A DNA stretch of 64,000 bases, taken from assembly GCF_017084525.1 (NCBI RefSeq), contig NZ_CP070950.1, positions 1,612,001 to 1,676,000 on the forward strand, in the 5' to 3' direction. Of this stretch, positions 50,828-61,712 are shown one piece after another. Every line of letters starts with the position of its first letter. Within the stretch, counting starts at the first letter, position 1. Under the pieces are notes generated by a model. It ran no database searches. It was not told where the DNA came from and saw nothing but the letters and a program-made list of their open reading frames with translations. The stretch comes from Conexibacter sp. SYSU D00693. Its GTDB lineage: Bacteria; Actinomycetota; Thermoleophilia; Solirubrobacterales; Solirubrobacteraceae. Made by a program: the position numbers and the translations under genes.

Positions 50828-51666
50828 GGCAGGGGCTCCAGGATCAGGGACAGGTCGAGCGCCGGGGCGGAGTGGGTCAGCGCTCCCACCGACACGAAGT
50901 CTAGCCCCGCCTCGGCGACGCTCCGGACCGTCGCGAGCGTCACCCCGCCGCTGGCCTCCGTGGACGCGCGCTCGCCGATCCGCGCGACGGCCTCGCGCAG
51001 CTGCGGCGGGTCCATGTTGTCCAGCAGGATCCGGGGCGCGCCGGCCTCCAGCGCCTCGTCGACCTCCTCCATCGTGGAGCACTCGACCTCGACGGGAGCG
51101 TCGGGGAAGCGCTCGCGGGCCTTGCGCACCGCCTCCCCAACCCCGCCGGCCAGCGCGGCGTGGTTCTCCTTGATGAGGACGGCGTCGAAGAGGCCGAAGC
51201 GGTGGTTGGTCCCGCCGCCGGCGTGGACCGCGGCCTTCTCGAGCGCCCGCAGGCCGGGGGTCGTCTTGCGGGTGTCGAGCACCCGCGCGCCGGTGCCGTC
51301 GACGGCCTGCACGTAGCGGGCGGTGAGCGTCGCGACCCCGCTGAGGCGCTGCAGGAGGTTCAACGCGGTGCGCTCGGCGACGAGGATCCCGGCGGCCGTG
51401 CCGACGACCCGCAGGACCGGCGTGCCGGTCTCGTGCCAGACGCCCTCAGGCGCGAGCACCTGCAGCTCGACCTCCGGGTCGACCTGCCGGAAGGCCTCCT
51501 CGGCGACGGCGTGGCCGAAGACGACGCCCGGCGCCTTCTGGGTGATCGTGGCGATCCCGCGCGCGTCGGGCGGGACGGTCGCCTCGGTCGTGATGTCCCC
51601 GTCACCGACGTCCTCGGCGAGCGCGCGCGCGACCACCTCGCGGATGAGCTCGGGCTCCAGCGGCAT
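50824..51666 (-). CDS. nadC: Nicotinate-nucleotide pyrophosphorylase NadC
   Basis: A 280-residue quinolinate phosphoribosyltransferase: EDVGDGDITTEATVPPDARG, the central LDTRKTTPGLRALEKAAVHA, GGGTNHRFGLFDAVLIKENH, then VEVECSTMEEVDEAL and ILLDNMDPPQLREAV are all family motifs. It converts quinolinate and PRPP to nicotinate mononucleotide. The start lies only 10 nt from the ATG of the divergent gene, and the two -10-like hexamers overlap each other's start codons. Confidence 0.96.
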   Translation of the reverse strand: MPLEPELIREVVARALAEDVGDGDITTEATVPPDARGIATITQKAPGVVFGHAVAEEAFRQVDPEVELQVLAPEGVWHETGTPVLRVVGTAAGILVAERTALNLLQRLSGVATLTARYVQAVDGTGARVLDTRKTTPGLRALEKAAVHAGGGTNHRFGLFDAVLIKENHAALAGGVGEAVRKARERFPDAPVEVECSTMEEVDEALEAGAPRILLDNMDPPQLREAVARIGERASTEASGGVTLATVRSVAEAGLDFVSVGALTHSAPALDLSLILEPLP

Positions 51667-51676
51667 CCTGGGGAGT

Positions 51677-52243
51677 ATGGACCTCGACGCGTGGCTGCCC
51701 CGTCCCGCCGTGCGCACCCGCCACCGCCGTGCGGCCGACGCCGAAGCGGGCGCGCTGTGGGCGGCGGCGCGCTCGGTGCGCCTGGACGAGACGGCGACGC
51801 TCGGGCGCCTCGTGCGCTGGCGCATCCCGGAGACGCCGGGGTCGATCACCTTCCGCGAGCTCTTCGCGACGCCGCCGTTCTGCGTGCTGCACGAGACGGA
51901 CAGCGGGTCGGTCTCCGGGCTGGCGGGGCGGATCTGGACCCTGCGCCGCGACTACCCGCGTCTCGACGGTGCCGAGGCGTTCGCGGCGTGGGACGAGCCG
52001 GGCACCGTGCGCGTCGTGTTCGCCCACTGGGTCGAGGACGACGGCGACGGGCGCAGCGCGCTGGTGAGCGAGGCGCGGGTGCAGCCGGTCGACCGCCGGG
52101 CCGGCCTGCAGCTGCGGGCGCTGTGGGCGGTCGTCGGCCCCTTCGAGCGGCTCATCGGGGCCGAGCCGCTGGCGCTGGCGGCGCGCCGGGCGGCGGGGTC
52201 GCCCTCGGGGTCCGGCCCCGCTCGAGGCCGGCGAGGACGCTGA
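51677..52243 (+). CDS. SRPBCC/DUF2867-like hypothetical protein
   Basis: A 188-residue protein with a helix-grip-like pattern: TLGRLVRWRIPETPGSITFR, FCVLHETDSGSVSGLAGRIW, DEPGTVRVVFAHWVED, then a C-terminal helix LRALWAVVGPFERLIGAEPL. This resembles polyketide-cyclase-like SRPBCC or DUF2867 proteins. The last 92 nt overlap the convergent tocopherol-cyclase-like gene; the two C-termini there are low-complexity and one may be shorter than annotated. Confidence 0.6.
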   Translation: MDLDAWLPRPAVRTRHRRAADAEAGALWAAARSVRLDETATLGRLVRWRIPETPGSITFRELFATPPFCVLHETDSGSVSGLAGRIWTLRRDYPRLDGAEAFAAWDEPGTVRVVFAHWVEDDGDGRSALVSEARVQPVDRRAGLQLRALWAVVGPFERLIGAEPLALAARRAAGSPSGSGPARGRRGR

Positions 52244-53162
52244 CGCCCTCGTAGGCGGTCCGGCCGCGGCGGCCCTTGACCGCCACGCGCAGGTGGCCCG
52301 CGAGGTGCTGCGCGGCGGCCTCGTCGAGGTGACGGCGCTCGCGCGGGAGCGGGACGGGCAGCAGGTGGGGCGCCGTGCCGTTGGCGTGGCCCTCGACCTC
52401 GACGTCGCGGGTCCGCAGGTGCCACCCGCGGTCGCTGACCGCGACGCGGAGCGGCTGCAGCGGGCGCACCGTGGTGCAGAGGCGGTCGCCGACGCGCACC
52501 ACGAGCGCGGTCGCGGTCGTGCGCAGCCGCCCGACGCCGGCGCGACCGCCCGCGAAGGCGACGCAGACGTCCTCGCGGTCGAAGCCGTGCGCCTGGCCCC
52601 ACCACCAGTCCTCCGGGAACCCGTTCGAGCCCCAGTTCTTCTCCGCGTAGGCCGTGGCGCCCTCGAGGTCCAGCGTCCGGCCGGCCGCCTGGAGCGTCCC
52701 GGTCACCCGGGCGCCGAGCAGCGTCGGGTGCCAGTACTGGCTGAGCCCTGGCAGCGCCTGCGCGGCGCCCAGCGCCCCGAACGCCCGCCGCGGCCACGGC
52801 ACGCGCCCGTCGAGCCGGACCTCCAGCCGCGCGTCCTCGCCGAGGTCCACCGCCACGCTCGTGGGCGTGGCGCGGCAGACCGTCCGCCCGTCGTCGACGG
52901 CCCGCACGACGTCGCCCGACGGCGACGCGTGCGCGTCGCTCGTGGCGATCGCGCGATGGAACCCGCCCGGGTGCACGGCCAGCCCGACGGTCCCCCAGTG
53001 CGCCCCGGTCCGGTCGCGGTTCACGCCGAGCAGCACGATCGCGACCGTGCCGCTCTGCGCGTGCGTGATCCGCCAGAACCACCCCTCCATCGCCGTCCCG
53101 TGCGGACGGCGCGGGTCGCCGAAGGGCGGGTCGGCCCCCGTGGCGCGGTAGCGGGCGAGCAC
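52152..53162 (-). CDS. Tocopherol cyclase-family / CrtC-like lipocalin protein
   Basis: A protein of about 336 residues. The beginning VLARYRATGADPPFGDPRRP, followed by AMEGWFWRITHAQSG, and later AYAEKNWGSNGFPEDWWWGQ are hallmarks of the tocopherol-cyclase/hydroxyneurosporene-synthase lipocalin-like superfamily. The EKNWG and W-rich motif form its core. Actual tocopherol synthesis is not expected in actinobacteria, so the substrate is an unknown isoprenoid or other hydrophobic compound. The GTG 53162 is chosen by domain completeness. It lies just behind the anti-sigma-like gene. Confidence 0.8.
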   Translation of the reverse strand: MLARYRATGADPPFGDPRRPHGTAMEGWFWRITHAQSGTVAIVLLGVNRDRTGAHWGTVGLAVHPGGFHRAIATSDAHASPSGDVVRAVDDGRTVCRATPTSVAVDLGEDARLEVRLDGRVPWPRRAFGALGAAQALPGLSQYWHPTLLGARVTGTLQAAGRTLDLEGATAYAEKNWGSNGFPEDWWWGQAHGFDREDVCVAFAGGRAGVGRLRTTATALVVRVGDRLCTTVRPLQPLRVAVSDRGWHLRTRDVEVEGHANGTAPHLLPVPLPRERRHLDEAAAQHLAGHLRVAVKGRRGRTAYEGVSVLAGLERGRTPRATPPPGAPPAPAARPR

Positions 53163-53178
53163 GGGGTGATGGTCGCAC

Positions 53179-54165
53179 TCAGAAGCGCCCGCGCAGCACG
53201 ACCTCCTGGGGCTGGCGCGCTTGGACGTCGCGCTGGCGCGCGACGACCAGCAGCGTCCCCTCCGCCGGCCGCGCCCGGAGCGCCGCCAGGCCCTGCAGGC
53301 GGCCCTTCGCGTCGCCCCGGCCGGCGACGGGTGGGGCGAAGCCGAGGAACTGCGCCGGGTCACGGGCGCCCGCGGTCGGGGACACGAGGAAGATCGCGTA
53401 GTGCGAGCCGGGGCGCAGGCCCTGGCCGACGAGCGCCAGCGCGAGCTGGCCGTCCTCGACGACGAGGTTGGCCACCCCGACCGCCTTCGGCGGCGCACCC
53501 GGCATCGGGCGGAGGTTGACCTGGGCCGTGACCTGCGGTTGGGCTCGCCGGGTGACCGGCTGCAGCACCCCGCGCAAGACGGTCGGGCCAGGCTGCCCCG
53601 GGGCGTCCGTGGTCTCTTGCGTGAGCAGCAGCCCGGTCGAGCGCCCACCGCCGGTGAGGCGCCAGACGGCGCCATCGTGCAGGCCCGCGCCACGAGCCAC
53701 ACCGACGAAGGCGGGGTCGCCGTCACGACCCACCCGCCAGAGCCCGTAGACCCGCTGCGGGTCCAGACCGAGCGCCGCGAGGACCAGGCGCCGCCGGCCG
53801 CCGACGGTCACGGCGGACGCCCGGGCGAGTCCCCGACCCCCTCGCGCCTCGGGCTGCAGCACGGCGGCGAACTGGACGACGACGGGATCGCGGAAGCCGT
53901 TGCGGCGCACGACCTCCGTCGCGCTCGGGAACGTCTGGGACGCCGGGGCGGTGCGCGTCGTCGAGGTGCCGGTGGCCGCTGCCCGCCCGTCCTCGTCGTC
54001 GTCGCCGCCCGTGGTCAGGACGAAGGCCGCCCCACCGCCAAGGACGAGGACGACGGCGAGGGCCGTGAGGGCCTGGGAGCCGCGGGGTGGCTTCGCGGCA
54101 CGCCGCCGCAGGCGGTCCTCGAGGGCGTCGGAGAACTGCGGGGTGGGCGGGGCCTCAACGGGCAT
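53179..54165 (-). CDS. Membrane-anchored putative anti-sigma factor
   Basis: A 328-residue protein. A cytosolic N-terminus of about 30 residues (PQFSDALEDRLRRRAAKPPR) precedes one transmembrane helix (ALTALAVVLVLGGGAAFVL), then a large extracytoplasmic beta-rich domain. The gene overlaps the end of an ECF sigma gene by 11 nt, the usual arrangement of sigma and anti-sigma. The outer domain (RRLVLAALGLDPQRVYGLWR, ALVGQGLRPGSHYAIFLVSP) could sense an envelope signal. No ZAS zinc motif is visible in the short cytosolic part, so it is an atypical anti-sigma or another partner. Confidence 0.65.
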   Translation of the reverse strand: MPVEAPPTPQFSDALEDRLRRRAAKPPRGSQALTALAVVLVLGGGAAFVLTTGGDDDEDGRAAATGTSTTRTAPASQTFPSATEVVRRNGFRDPVVVQFAAVLQPEARGGRGLARASAVTVGGRRRLVLAALGLDPQRVYGLWRVGRDGDPAFVGVARGAGLHDGAVWRLTGGGRSTGLLLTQETTDAPGQPGPTVLRGVLQPVTRRAQPQVTAQVNLRPMPGAPPKAVGVANLVVEDGQLALALVGQGLRPGSHYAIFLVSPTAGARDPAQFLGFAPPVAGRGDAKGRLQGLAALRARPAEGTLLVVARQRDVQARQPQEVVLRGRF

Positions 54166-54760
54166 GGGCGGCCTCCGTCGTCGGGTCGGGGTCTGGTGCG
54201 GTGTCGTCGCCGAGGGCGGCGCGCAGGCGCGCCCGGGCCCGGCTGAGGCGCAGCCGGGCGGCGTTGGCGGAGATGCCGAGGGCCGCGGCGACCTCGGTGG
54301 GCGTCAGCTCGTCGTGGACGACGAGCTCGAGGACCTCGCGCTCGCGGCGCGGGAGAGCGTCGAGCGCCGCCTCGAGCTCGGGGCGCCGGCGCGCGGCGTC
54401 GACGGCCGCGGCGATCGCGTCGGCCTCGGCGCCGGCGTAGCGCGGCTGGGCGCCCGCGGCGCGGGCGCCGAGGCGCAGCCGGCGCCGGGCTCCACGGCGC
54501 TGGCGCAGGACGACGCGCACGGCGATGCCCAGCAGCCACGGCCGCGCGCCGCCGTCCGGGTGCTCGTCGCGGAAGCGCCCGGCGCCGCGCAGCGCGGCCA
54601 GGAAGGTGTCGGCCACCGCGTCGGCCACCTCGTCGGGCCCCGCGCAGCGGCGCAGGACGAAGGCGGTGACGGTCTGCTCGTGGCGGCGGAAGAACGCCGC
54701 GAACGCGTCCGGGTCCCCGGCCGCCGTGCCCGCGAGCAGCTGCGCGTCAGAGCGCTCCAT
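54155..54760 (-). CDS. ECF RNA polymerase sigma factor
   Basis: A 201-residue sigma-70 family member. Sigma-2 lies at about residues 20-90 (DEVADAVADTFLAALRGAGR, then WLLGIAVRVVLRQRRG) and sigma-4 at about 125-180 (ALDALPRREREVLELVVHDE followed by LTPTEVAAALGISANAARLR). It would direct transcription in response to its coupled membrane partner downstream. It is unlinked in sequence to the large sigma fusion at 16.6 kb. Confidence 0.9.
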   Translation of the reverse strand: MERSDAQLLAGTAAGDPDAFAAFFRRHEQTVTAFVLRRCAGPDEVADAVADTFLAALRGAGRFRDEHPDGGARPWLLGIAVRVVLRQRRGARRRLRLGARAAGAQPRYAGAEADAIAAAVDAARRRPELEAALDALPRREREVLELVVHDELTPTEVAAALGISANAARLRLSRARARLRAALGDDTAPDPDPTTEAAHAR

Positions 54761-54850
54761 GCCCCCTCATGCCCCGCACCGGCGCGAGCATGTCGCACCG
54801 CCGCCGCTACTCGCTTCACACCATGTCCACCCGGGTAGCGCCAGCGCAAG

Positions 54851-56011
54851 ATGCCCGTCGTCAATGAGATCACCGAGGACCGGCTGCGCGAGCTCGCCGC
54901 CACGCGCGAGCAGCACGGCAAGGTCCTGTCGCTCTACGTGAACCTCGACCCGCAGACGTTCGCGACGCCGCCGGCGCGCGACACGGAGATCAGCGCCGTG
55001 CTCGACGAGGCCGACCGCACCCTGCGCGACGAGGCCCGCCTCGGTCATGACGAGCGCGAGATGCTCAAGGCCGACCTGGAGCGCGCGCGGACGCACCTGC
55101 GCAGCGAGCTCGACACGAACGGGGCGCGCGGCATCGCGATCTTCGCCAGCGGCGGCGGCGACCGCCTCGAGGTCGTCAAGCTCCCCCGCCCCGTCGACCA
55201 CGCGGTGGCGATCGGCGACGGCCCGTTCCTGGAGCCGCTGGCCCGCATCGGCGCGCGTGAGCGCTGGTGGGTGGTCCTCGTCGACCGCCGCCGCGCCCGG
55301 CTGTTCGAGGGCACGCTCGACGGGCTCGCCGAGGTGTGGAACACCGAGGCCGACCACATGCACGACCAGCACGACCAGGGCGGCTGGTCGCAGGCGCGCT
55401 ACCAGCGCAGCGTCGACCGCGAGGTCGAGGGCCACCTCAAGGCCGTCTCGGAGGAGCTCTACCGGCGCTTCAAGAAGCTCAAGCGCATCGACGGCCTCCT
55501 GCTCGGCGGTCCCACCGAGACCGTCCCGGCGCTCGAGGGGCTCATCCACCCGGAGATGAAGGGCTGCCTGGTCAGCCAGCGCGTCGAGGTCGACGTCGGC
55601 AACGGCACGAACCACGACGACGTGCTCAAGGCCGCGGCGCCGATCCTCCAGCGCTGCCAGATGCAGCGCATCCGCGACCTCCTGGACCGCGTCGACGAGG
55701 GCCTGGCCACGGAGGGGCGCGCCGCCGCCGGTCTCGCCGACGTCCTGCGCGCCGTCAACGAGCGCCGGGTCGAGACGCTCCTGGTCCACGAGGGCTTCTC
55801 CGCGGCCGGCCAGCGCTGCCCGCGCTGCGGCATCCTCTCCATCGACATCGGCGGCGCCTGCCCCGTCGACGGGGCGGTCACCGAGCCCGTGGGCGACGTG
55901 GTCGAGGCCGCGATCGAGGCGACCTGGTCCCAGGACGCCGCGGTCAAGGTCGTCGTCGACGACGAGCTCGACCGCCAGCACGGCCGGGTGGCGGCCGTGC
56001 TGCGCTTCTAG
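54851..56011 (+). CDS. Vms1/Ankzf1-family peptidyl-tRNA hydrolase (bacterial eRF1-domain protein)
   Basis: A 386-residue protein of the bacterial VLRF1/baeRF group. An N-terminal helical section (LSLYVNLDPQTFATPPARD) precedes an eRF1-like domain with RWWVVLVDRRRARLFEGTLD and the catalytic-loop candidate GGWSQARYQRSVDREVEGHL, where GGxSQ resembles the Gln-containing loop of eukaryotic Vms1. A zinc-ribbon-like CPRCGILSIDIGGACPVDG closes the fold. These enzymes release nascent peptides from tRNA on stalled large subunits. It lies head to tail opposite prfB in a window that also carries ssrA, smpB, rnr and hpf. Confidence 0.8.
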   Translation: MPVVNEITEDRLRELAATREQHGKVLSLYVNLDPQTFATPPARDTEISAVLDEADRTLRDEARLGHDEREMLKADLERARTHLRSELDTNGARGIAIFASGGGDRLEVVKLPRPVDHAVAIGDGPFLEPLARIGARERWWVVLVDRRRARLFEGTLDGLAEVWNTEADHMHDQHDQGGWSQARYQRSVDREVEGHLKAVSEELYRRFKKLKRIDGLLLGGPTETVPALEGLIHPEMKGCLVSQRVEVDVGNGTNHDDVLKAAAPILQRCQMQRIRDLLDRVDEGLATEGRAAAGLADVLRAVNERRVETLLVHEGFSAAGQRCPRCGILSIDIGGACPVDGAVTEPVGDVVEAAIEATWSQDAAVKVVVDDELDRQHGRVAAVLRF

Positions 56012-56135
56012 GGCGTCCTGCAGCTCTAGGGCCGGGGCGTCGATCGCCCGGGCGCGGCGGTCCAGGTCCGTCCTGGGCCGGGCTCGTGAGGAGCTCCGTC
56101 CCGGCCGCGTCTTGGGATGCGGCGGGCGCTGGTCG

Positions 56136-56180
56136 GCAGTGAAGGAGGGGAACCGCCCGCGGCTGCGTCCTCCGACGGCG
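56136..56180 (+). repeat. Dispersed repeat related to the element at 62575-62873
   Basis: A segment reading GCAGTGAAGGAGGGG, then AACCGCCCGCGGCTGCGTCC, then TCCGACGGCG. It matches 62580-62623 at most positions. It lies in the 403-nt convergent gap between the Vms1-like gene and prfB, which holds only this repeat and the three listed next. Confidence 0.55.
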
Positions 56181-56190
56181 GTCCTGCCGG

Positions 56191-56220
56191 CTCGAGCGGG
56201 CGTGACTCGAGCGGGCGTGA
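56191..56220 (+). repeat. 15-bp direct tandem duplication
   Basis: CTCGAGCGGGCGTGA occurs twice without a gap (56191-56205 and 56206-56220), immediately before the hairpin at 56222. Confidence 0.9.
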
Positions 56221-56221
56221 C

Positions 56222-56258
56222 CCTGTCGTTGTCCCGCTGACAGCGGGGGAACGACAGG
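56222..56258. terminator. Long hairpin in the convergent gap before prfB
   Basis: CCTGTCGTT (56222-56230) pairs with AACGACAGG (56250-56258), and the inner TCCCGCTG pairs with CAGCGGGG, giving an imperfect 18-bp stem. A related hairpin with a GACCCTGTC arm occurs at 62747-62789. Between convergent genes it may terminate transcription from both sides. Confidence 0.6.
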
Positions 56259-56284
56259 CTCACGGTCCTATGGGGCCGTTGGAG

Positions 56285-56336
56285 CATCGAGTGGCGGATT
56301 CTCCGCTCCCCAGGCGGGAAATCCGCCATCGGATGG
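56285..56336. repeat. 52-nt palindromic dispersed repeat, copy 2
   Basis: CATCGAGTGGCGGAT at the left and ATCCGCC plus ATCGGATGG at the right, the same length and arms as copy 1 at 4696-4747. Only the middle differs. Both copies lie between convergent genes. Confidence 0.7.
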
Positions 56337-56414
56337 TCCCGAACGTCTCGCGGGCGCGCACCGGCGCGGCGCTTTGGCGCGCCCGAGCCTGCCGCGGATC
56401 CGGCGGCCTGGGAC

Positions 56415-57521
56415 CTAGCCCTCGGCCTGCTTGAGCAGCGCCGCCCGGACGAACCCGTCGAGGTCGCCGTCCAGCACGCGCTGGGCGTCGCCGACCTCGT
56501 GGTCGGTCCGGTGGTCCTTGACCATCGTGTAGGGGTGCAGGACGTAGGAGCGGATCTGGGAGCCCCAGCCGACGTCCTGCGCCTCGCCCTTCTCCCGGGC
56601 GATCTCCTCGGCGCGCTCGCGCTCCTGCAGGGCGAGGAGCTTGGCGCGCAGCATCTTCATGGCCGTGTCGCGGTTGGCCGACTGCGAGCGCTCGTTCTGG
56701 CACTGCACGACGGTGCCGGTCGGCTTGTGGGTGATGCGCACCGCCGAGTCGGTCTTGTTGACGTGCTGGCCGCCGGCGCCTGACGCGCGGTAGGTGTCGA
56801 CCTGCAGGTCGTCGGGGTCGATCTCGACGTCGCCGACCTCCTCGACCACGGGCGCGACCTCCACGCCGGCGAAGGCGGTCTGGCGCCGGCCCTGGGAGTC
56901 GAACGGCGAGATGCGCACGAGGCGGTGCACGCCGCGCTCGGCGCCGAAGAGGCCGTAGGCGTTCTCGCCCGCCGCGCGGAACGTCGCCGACTTGATGCCG
57001 GCCTCCTCCCCCGCGCTGGCCTCGAGCAGCTCGACCTTGAAGCCGCGGCTCTCGGCCCAGCGCATGAGCATGCGCAGGACCATCTCGGCCCAGTCCTGGG
57101 CGTCGGTGCCGCCCGCGCCGGCGTTGACGGACACGAGCGCGTCGCCCGCGTCGTACTTGCCGGAGAACAGCCGCTCCTCCTCGAGCGTGCCCAGCCGGTC
57201 CTCGACGGACGCGAACTGGCCCTCGAGCTCCTCGGCGAGGTCGTCGTCCTCGGCCGCGAGCTCGATCAGCCCCTCGAGGTCCTCGACGTCGGAGACCAGC
57301 GAGCGCCAGGTCTCCAGCCGGCGCGTCGAGCGCGCGTGGTCGGCCGAGACCTTCGCCGCGCTGTCCGGGTCGTCCCAGAAGCCCGGCGCCTGCATCTGGT
57401 CCTCGAGCTCGGTGACGTGCGCGGCCAGCGCGTCGGCGTCGAAGCCGCGCTCGAGCAGCGCGTGCTGCTCGCGGACGGCCGCGAGGCGCTGCTGCGGGGA
57501 GAGCTGTGTGGCCTCAGCCAC
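56415..57521 (-). CDS. prfB: Peptide chain release factor 2
   Basis: A 368-residue class I release factor for UGA and UAA. The catalytic GGQ is in ASGAGGQHVNKTDSAVRI, and the stop-codon recognition SPF tripeptide is in LVRISPFDSQGRRQTAF. The frame is continuous, with no programmed frameshift site near the start. It begins 3 nt after the secA stop codon, so hpf-secA-prfB may be one unit. The start is GTG 57521. Confidence 0.97.
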   Translation of the reverse strand: MAEATQLSPQQRLAAVREQHALLERGFDADALAAHVTELEDQMQAPGFWDDPDSAAKVSADHARSTRRLETWRSLVSDVEDLEGLIELAAEDDDLAEELEGQFASVEDRLGTLEEERLFSGKYDAGDALVSVNAGAGGTDAQDWAEMVLRMLMRWAESRGFKVELLEASAGEEAGIKSATFRAAGENAYGLFGAERGVHRLVRISPFDSQGRRQTAFAGVEVAPVVEEVGDVEIDPDDLQVDTYRASGAGGQHVNKTDSAVRITHKPTGTVVQCQNERSQSANRDTAMKMLRAKLLALQERERAEEIAREKGEAQDVGWGSQIRSYVLHPYTMVKDHRTDHEVGDAQRVLDGDLDGFVRAALLKQAEG

Positions 57522-57524
57522 GCG

Positions 57525-60407
<2,883 letters not shown>

Positions 60408-60493
60408 GCGTCCGAGTGTAGAGGCAGGTCCCTCCCGGCCGCGCGCTCTGCGCAGTTCCGTCACAGCGCGTCCGCCGACGCGCTGTCTGAGCG

Positions 60494-60838
60494 CTACAGC
60501 GCGGGCTGCGCGCCCTGCGCGGAGGCCCGCATCTCGCGCCGGCGCCGGCGCCGCACGCGGTCACGCTTGACCTGGCGCGCCAGCTCGTCGGCGCAGAGGT
60601 TGATCGAGTGCCTGAGGTCGCGCGAGGCGTCGCGCGCGCGCAGCAGGCCGCCCTTGATGTGCAGCGTCACCTCGGCGACGTAGCAGTCGGGGTTCGCCGG
60701 GTTGCGCTCCTGCCAGAGCTCCAGCTCCAGGTGGGCCAGGTCCGAGACCTGGCGACCGACCTTGTCGAACCGCCGTTCGACGTGCTCCCTGAGATCGTCG
60801 GTGACCGTCACGTTCCGGCCCTTGACGTCGATCTTCAT
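60494..60838 (-). CDS. hpf: Ribosome hibernation promoting factor (short form)
   Basis: A 114-residue HPF/RaiA-type protein (MKIDVKGRNVTVTDDLREHV, RFDKVGRQVSDLAHLELEL, HIKGGLLRARDASRDLRHSI) that binds the 30S mRNA channel in stationary phase. It lacks the C-terminal dimerisation domain of long HPF and instead ends in a basic tail (VKRDRVRRRRRREMRASAQG). GGAGG lies 5 nt before the ATG. It is the first gene of the hpf-secA-prfB run. Confidence 0.92.
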   Translation of the reverse strand: MKIDVKGRNVTVTDDLREHVERRFDKVGRQVSDLAHLELELWQERNPANPDCYVAEVTLHIKGGLLRARDASRDLRHSINLCADELARQVKRDRVRRRRRREMRASAQGAQPAL

Positions 60839-61012
60839 GCACCCTCCTTCGTCGGGTGTGGTCGCTTTCGCCGAGACTAGACCCAAGTGGCAAGCAGCAC
60901 AACGCCTGTTCGTCCAGACGGGGACCGACCGCGTGTCGATCCACCGTCCTGGCGCGAAGTCGGCACCGTCAGGTGCTGTGCCGCACCGGTCCGCAGGGCG
61001 ACCATCGGCGGC

Positions 61013-61696
61013 GTGCTCGACCTCCTCGTCCCGCCCTCGTGCGCCGCGTGCGGCGCGCCGCCGCCGCGCCGCGGAGTCGCGCTGTGCGCGCGCTGCCGCG
61101 CGTCGCTGCCGTGGCTGCACGGGGAGCTCTGCGGGCGCTGCGGGCTGCCGCGGCCGTGCGGTCGGGTGACCGGCGGCTGTCCGGCCGCGCGCGCGGCGTT
61201 CTCGGCGTCCTGGGCGCCGCTGGCCCACGCGGGGCCGGCGCGCCGGCTCGTGCTGGCGCTGAAGGAGCGGGGCGCCGTCCGGGTGGCCGACCTGCTCGCC
61301 GCGCAGGTCGCCGCGAGCGTCCCGGAGCCGCTGACGCGCGGCGCGACCGTCGTGCCCGTGCCGGCCGACCCGCTGCGCCGCCGGCTGCGGGGCGTCGACC
61401 ACACGGCGCTGCTCGCGGGCCTGGTCGCGGCGCGGACGGCCCTGCCGGCGGCCGCGGTCCTGCGCCGCCGCGGCCATGCCGCCGCCCATGCGGGCGCCGG
61501 CCGGCGCTCGAGGCTGGCCGGCGCCGGTGTGGCACGGGTCGAGGTCGTCGACGCGGCGCCCGCGGTGGTCCTGCTCGTCGACGACGTCCACACCACGGGC
61601 GCGACGCTCGACGCCGCCGCCCGCGCCCTGCTGCTGGCGGGCGCGCAGGACGTGCGGGCGGTGACGGTGACCCGCACGCTGCACGCGCGCGGGTAG
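61013..61696 (+). CDS. comF: ComF-family phosphoribosyltransferase-like protein
   Basis: A 227-residue ComFC homologue. An N-terminal double zinc ribbon (PPSCAACGAPPP, ALCARCRASL, LCGRCGLPRPC) precedes a PRTase fold with the PRPP loop VVLLVDDVHTTGATLDAAAR. In transformable bacteria ComFC helps import single-stranded DNA. Here no other competence gene is visible. GTG 61013 directly precedes LDLLVPPSCAACG; the longer frame to 60887 is not supported. It is divergent from hpf, as comF often is next to hpf-secA in Gram-positives. Confidence 0.9.
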   Translation: MLDLLVPPSCAACGAPPPRRGVALCARCRASLPWLHGELCGRCGLPRPCGRVTGGCPAARAAFSASWAPLAHAGPARRLVLALKERGAVRVADLLAAQVAASVPEPLTRGATVVPVPADPLRRRLRGVDHTALLAGLVAARTALPAAAVLRRRGHAAAHAGAGRRSRLAGAGVARVEVVDAAPAVVLLVDDVHTTGATLDAAARALLLAGAQDVRAVTVTRTLHARG

Positions 61697-61712
61697 GCGT
61701 AGCCTGCGCCGG

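Noticed and set aside
57490-57521. Programmed frameshift in prfB
   Set aside because: The frame is uninterrupted from the GTG, and no UGA or slippery site lies near codon 25.
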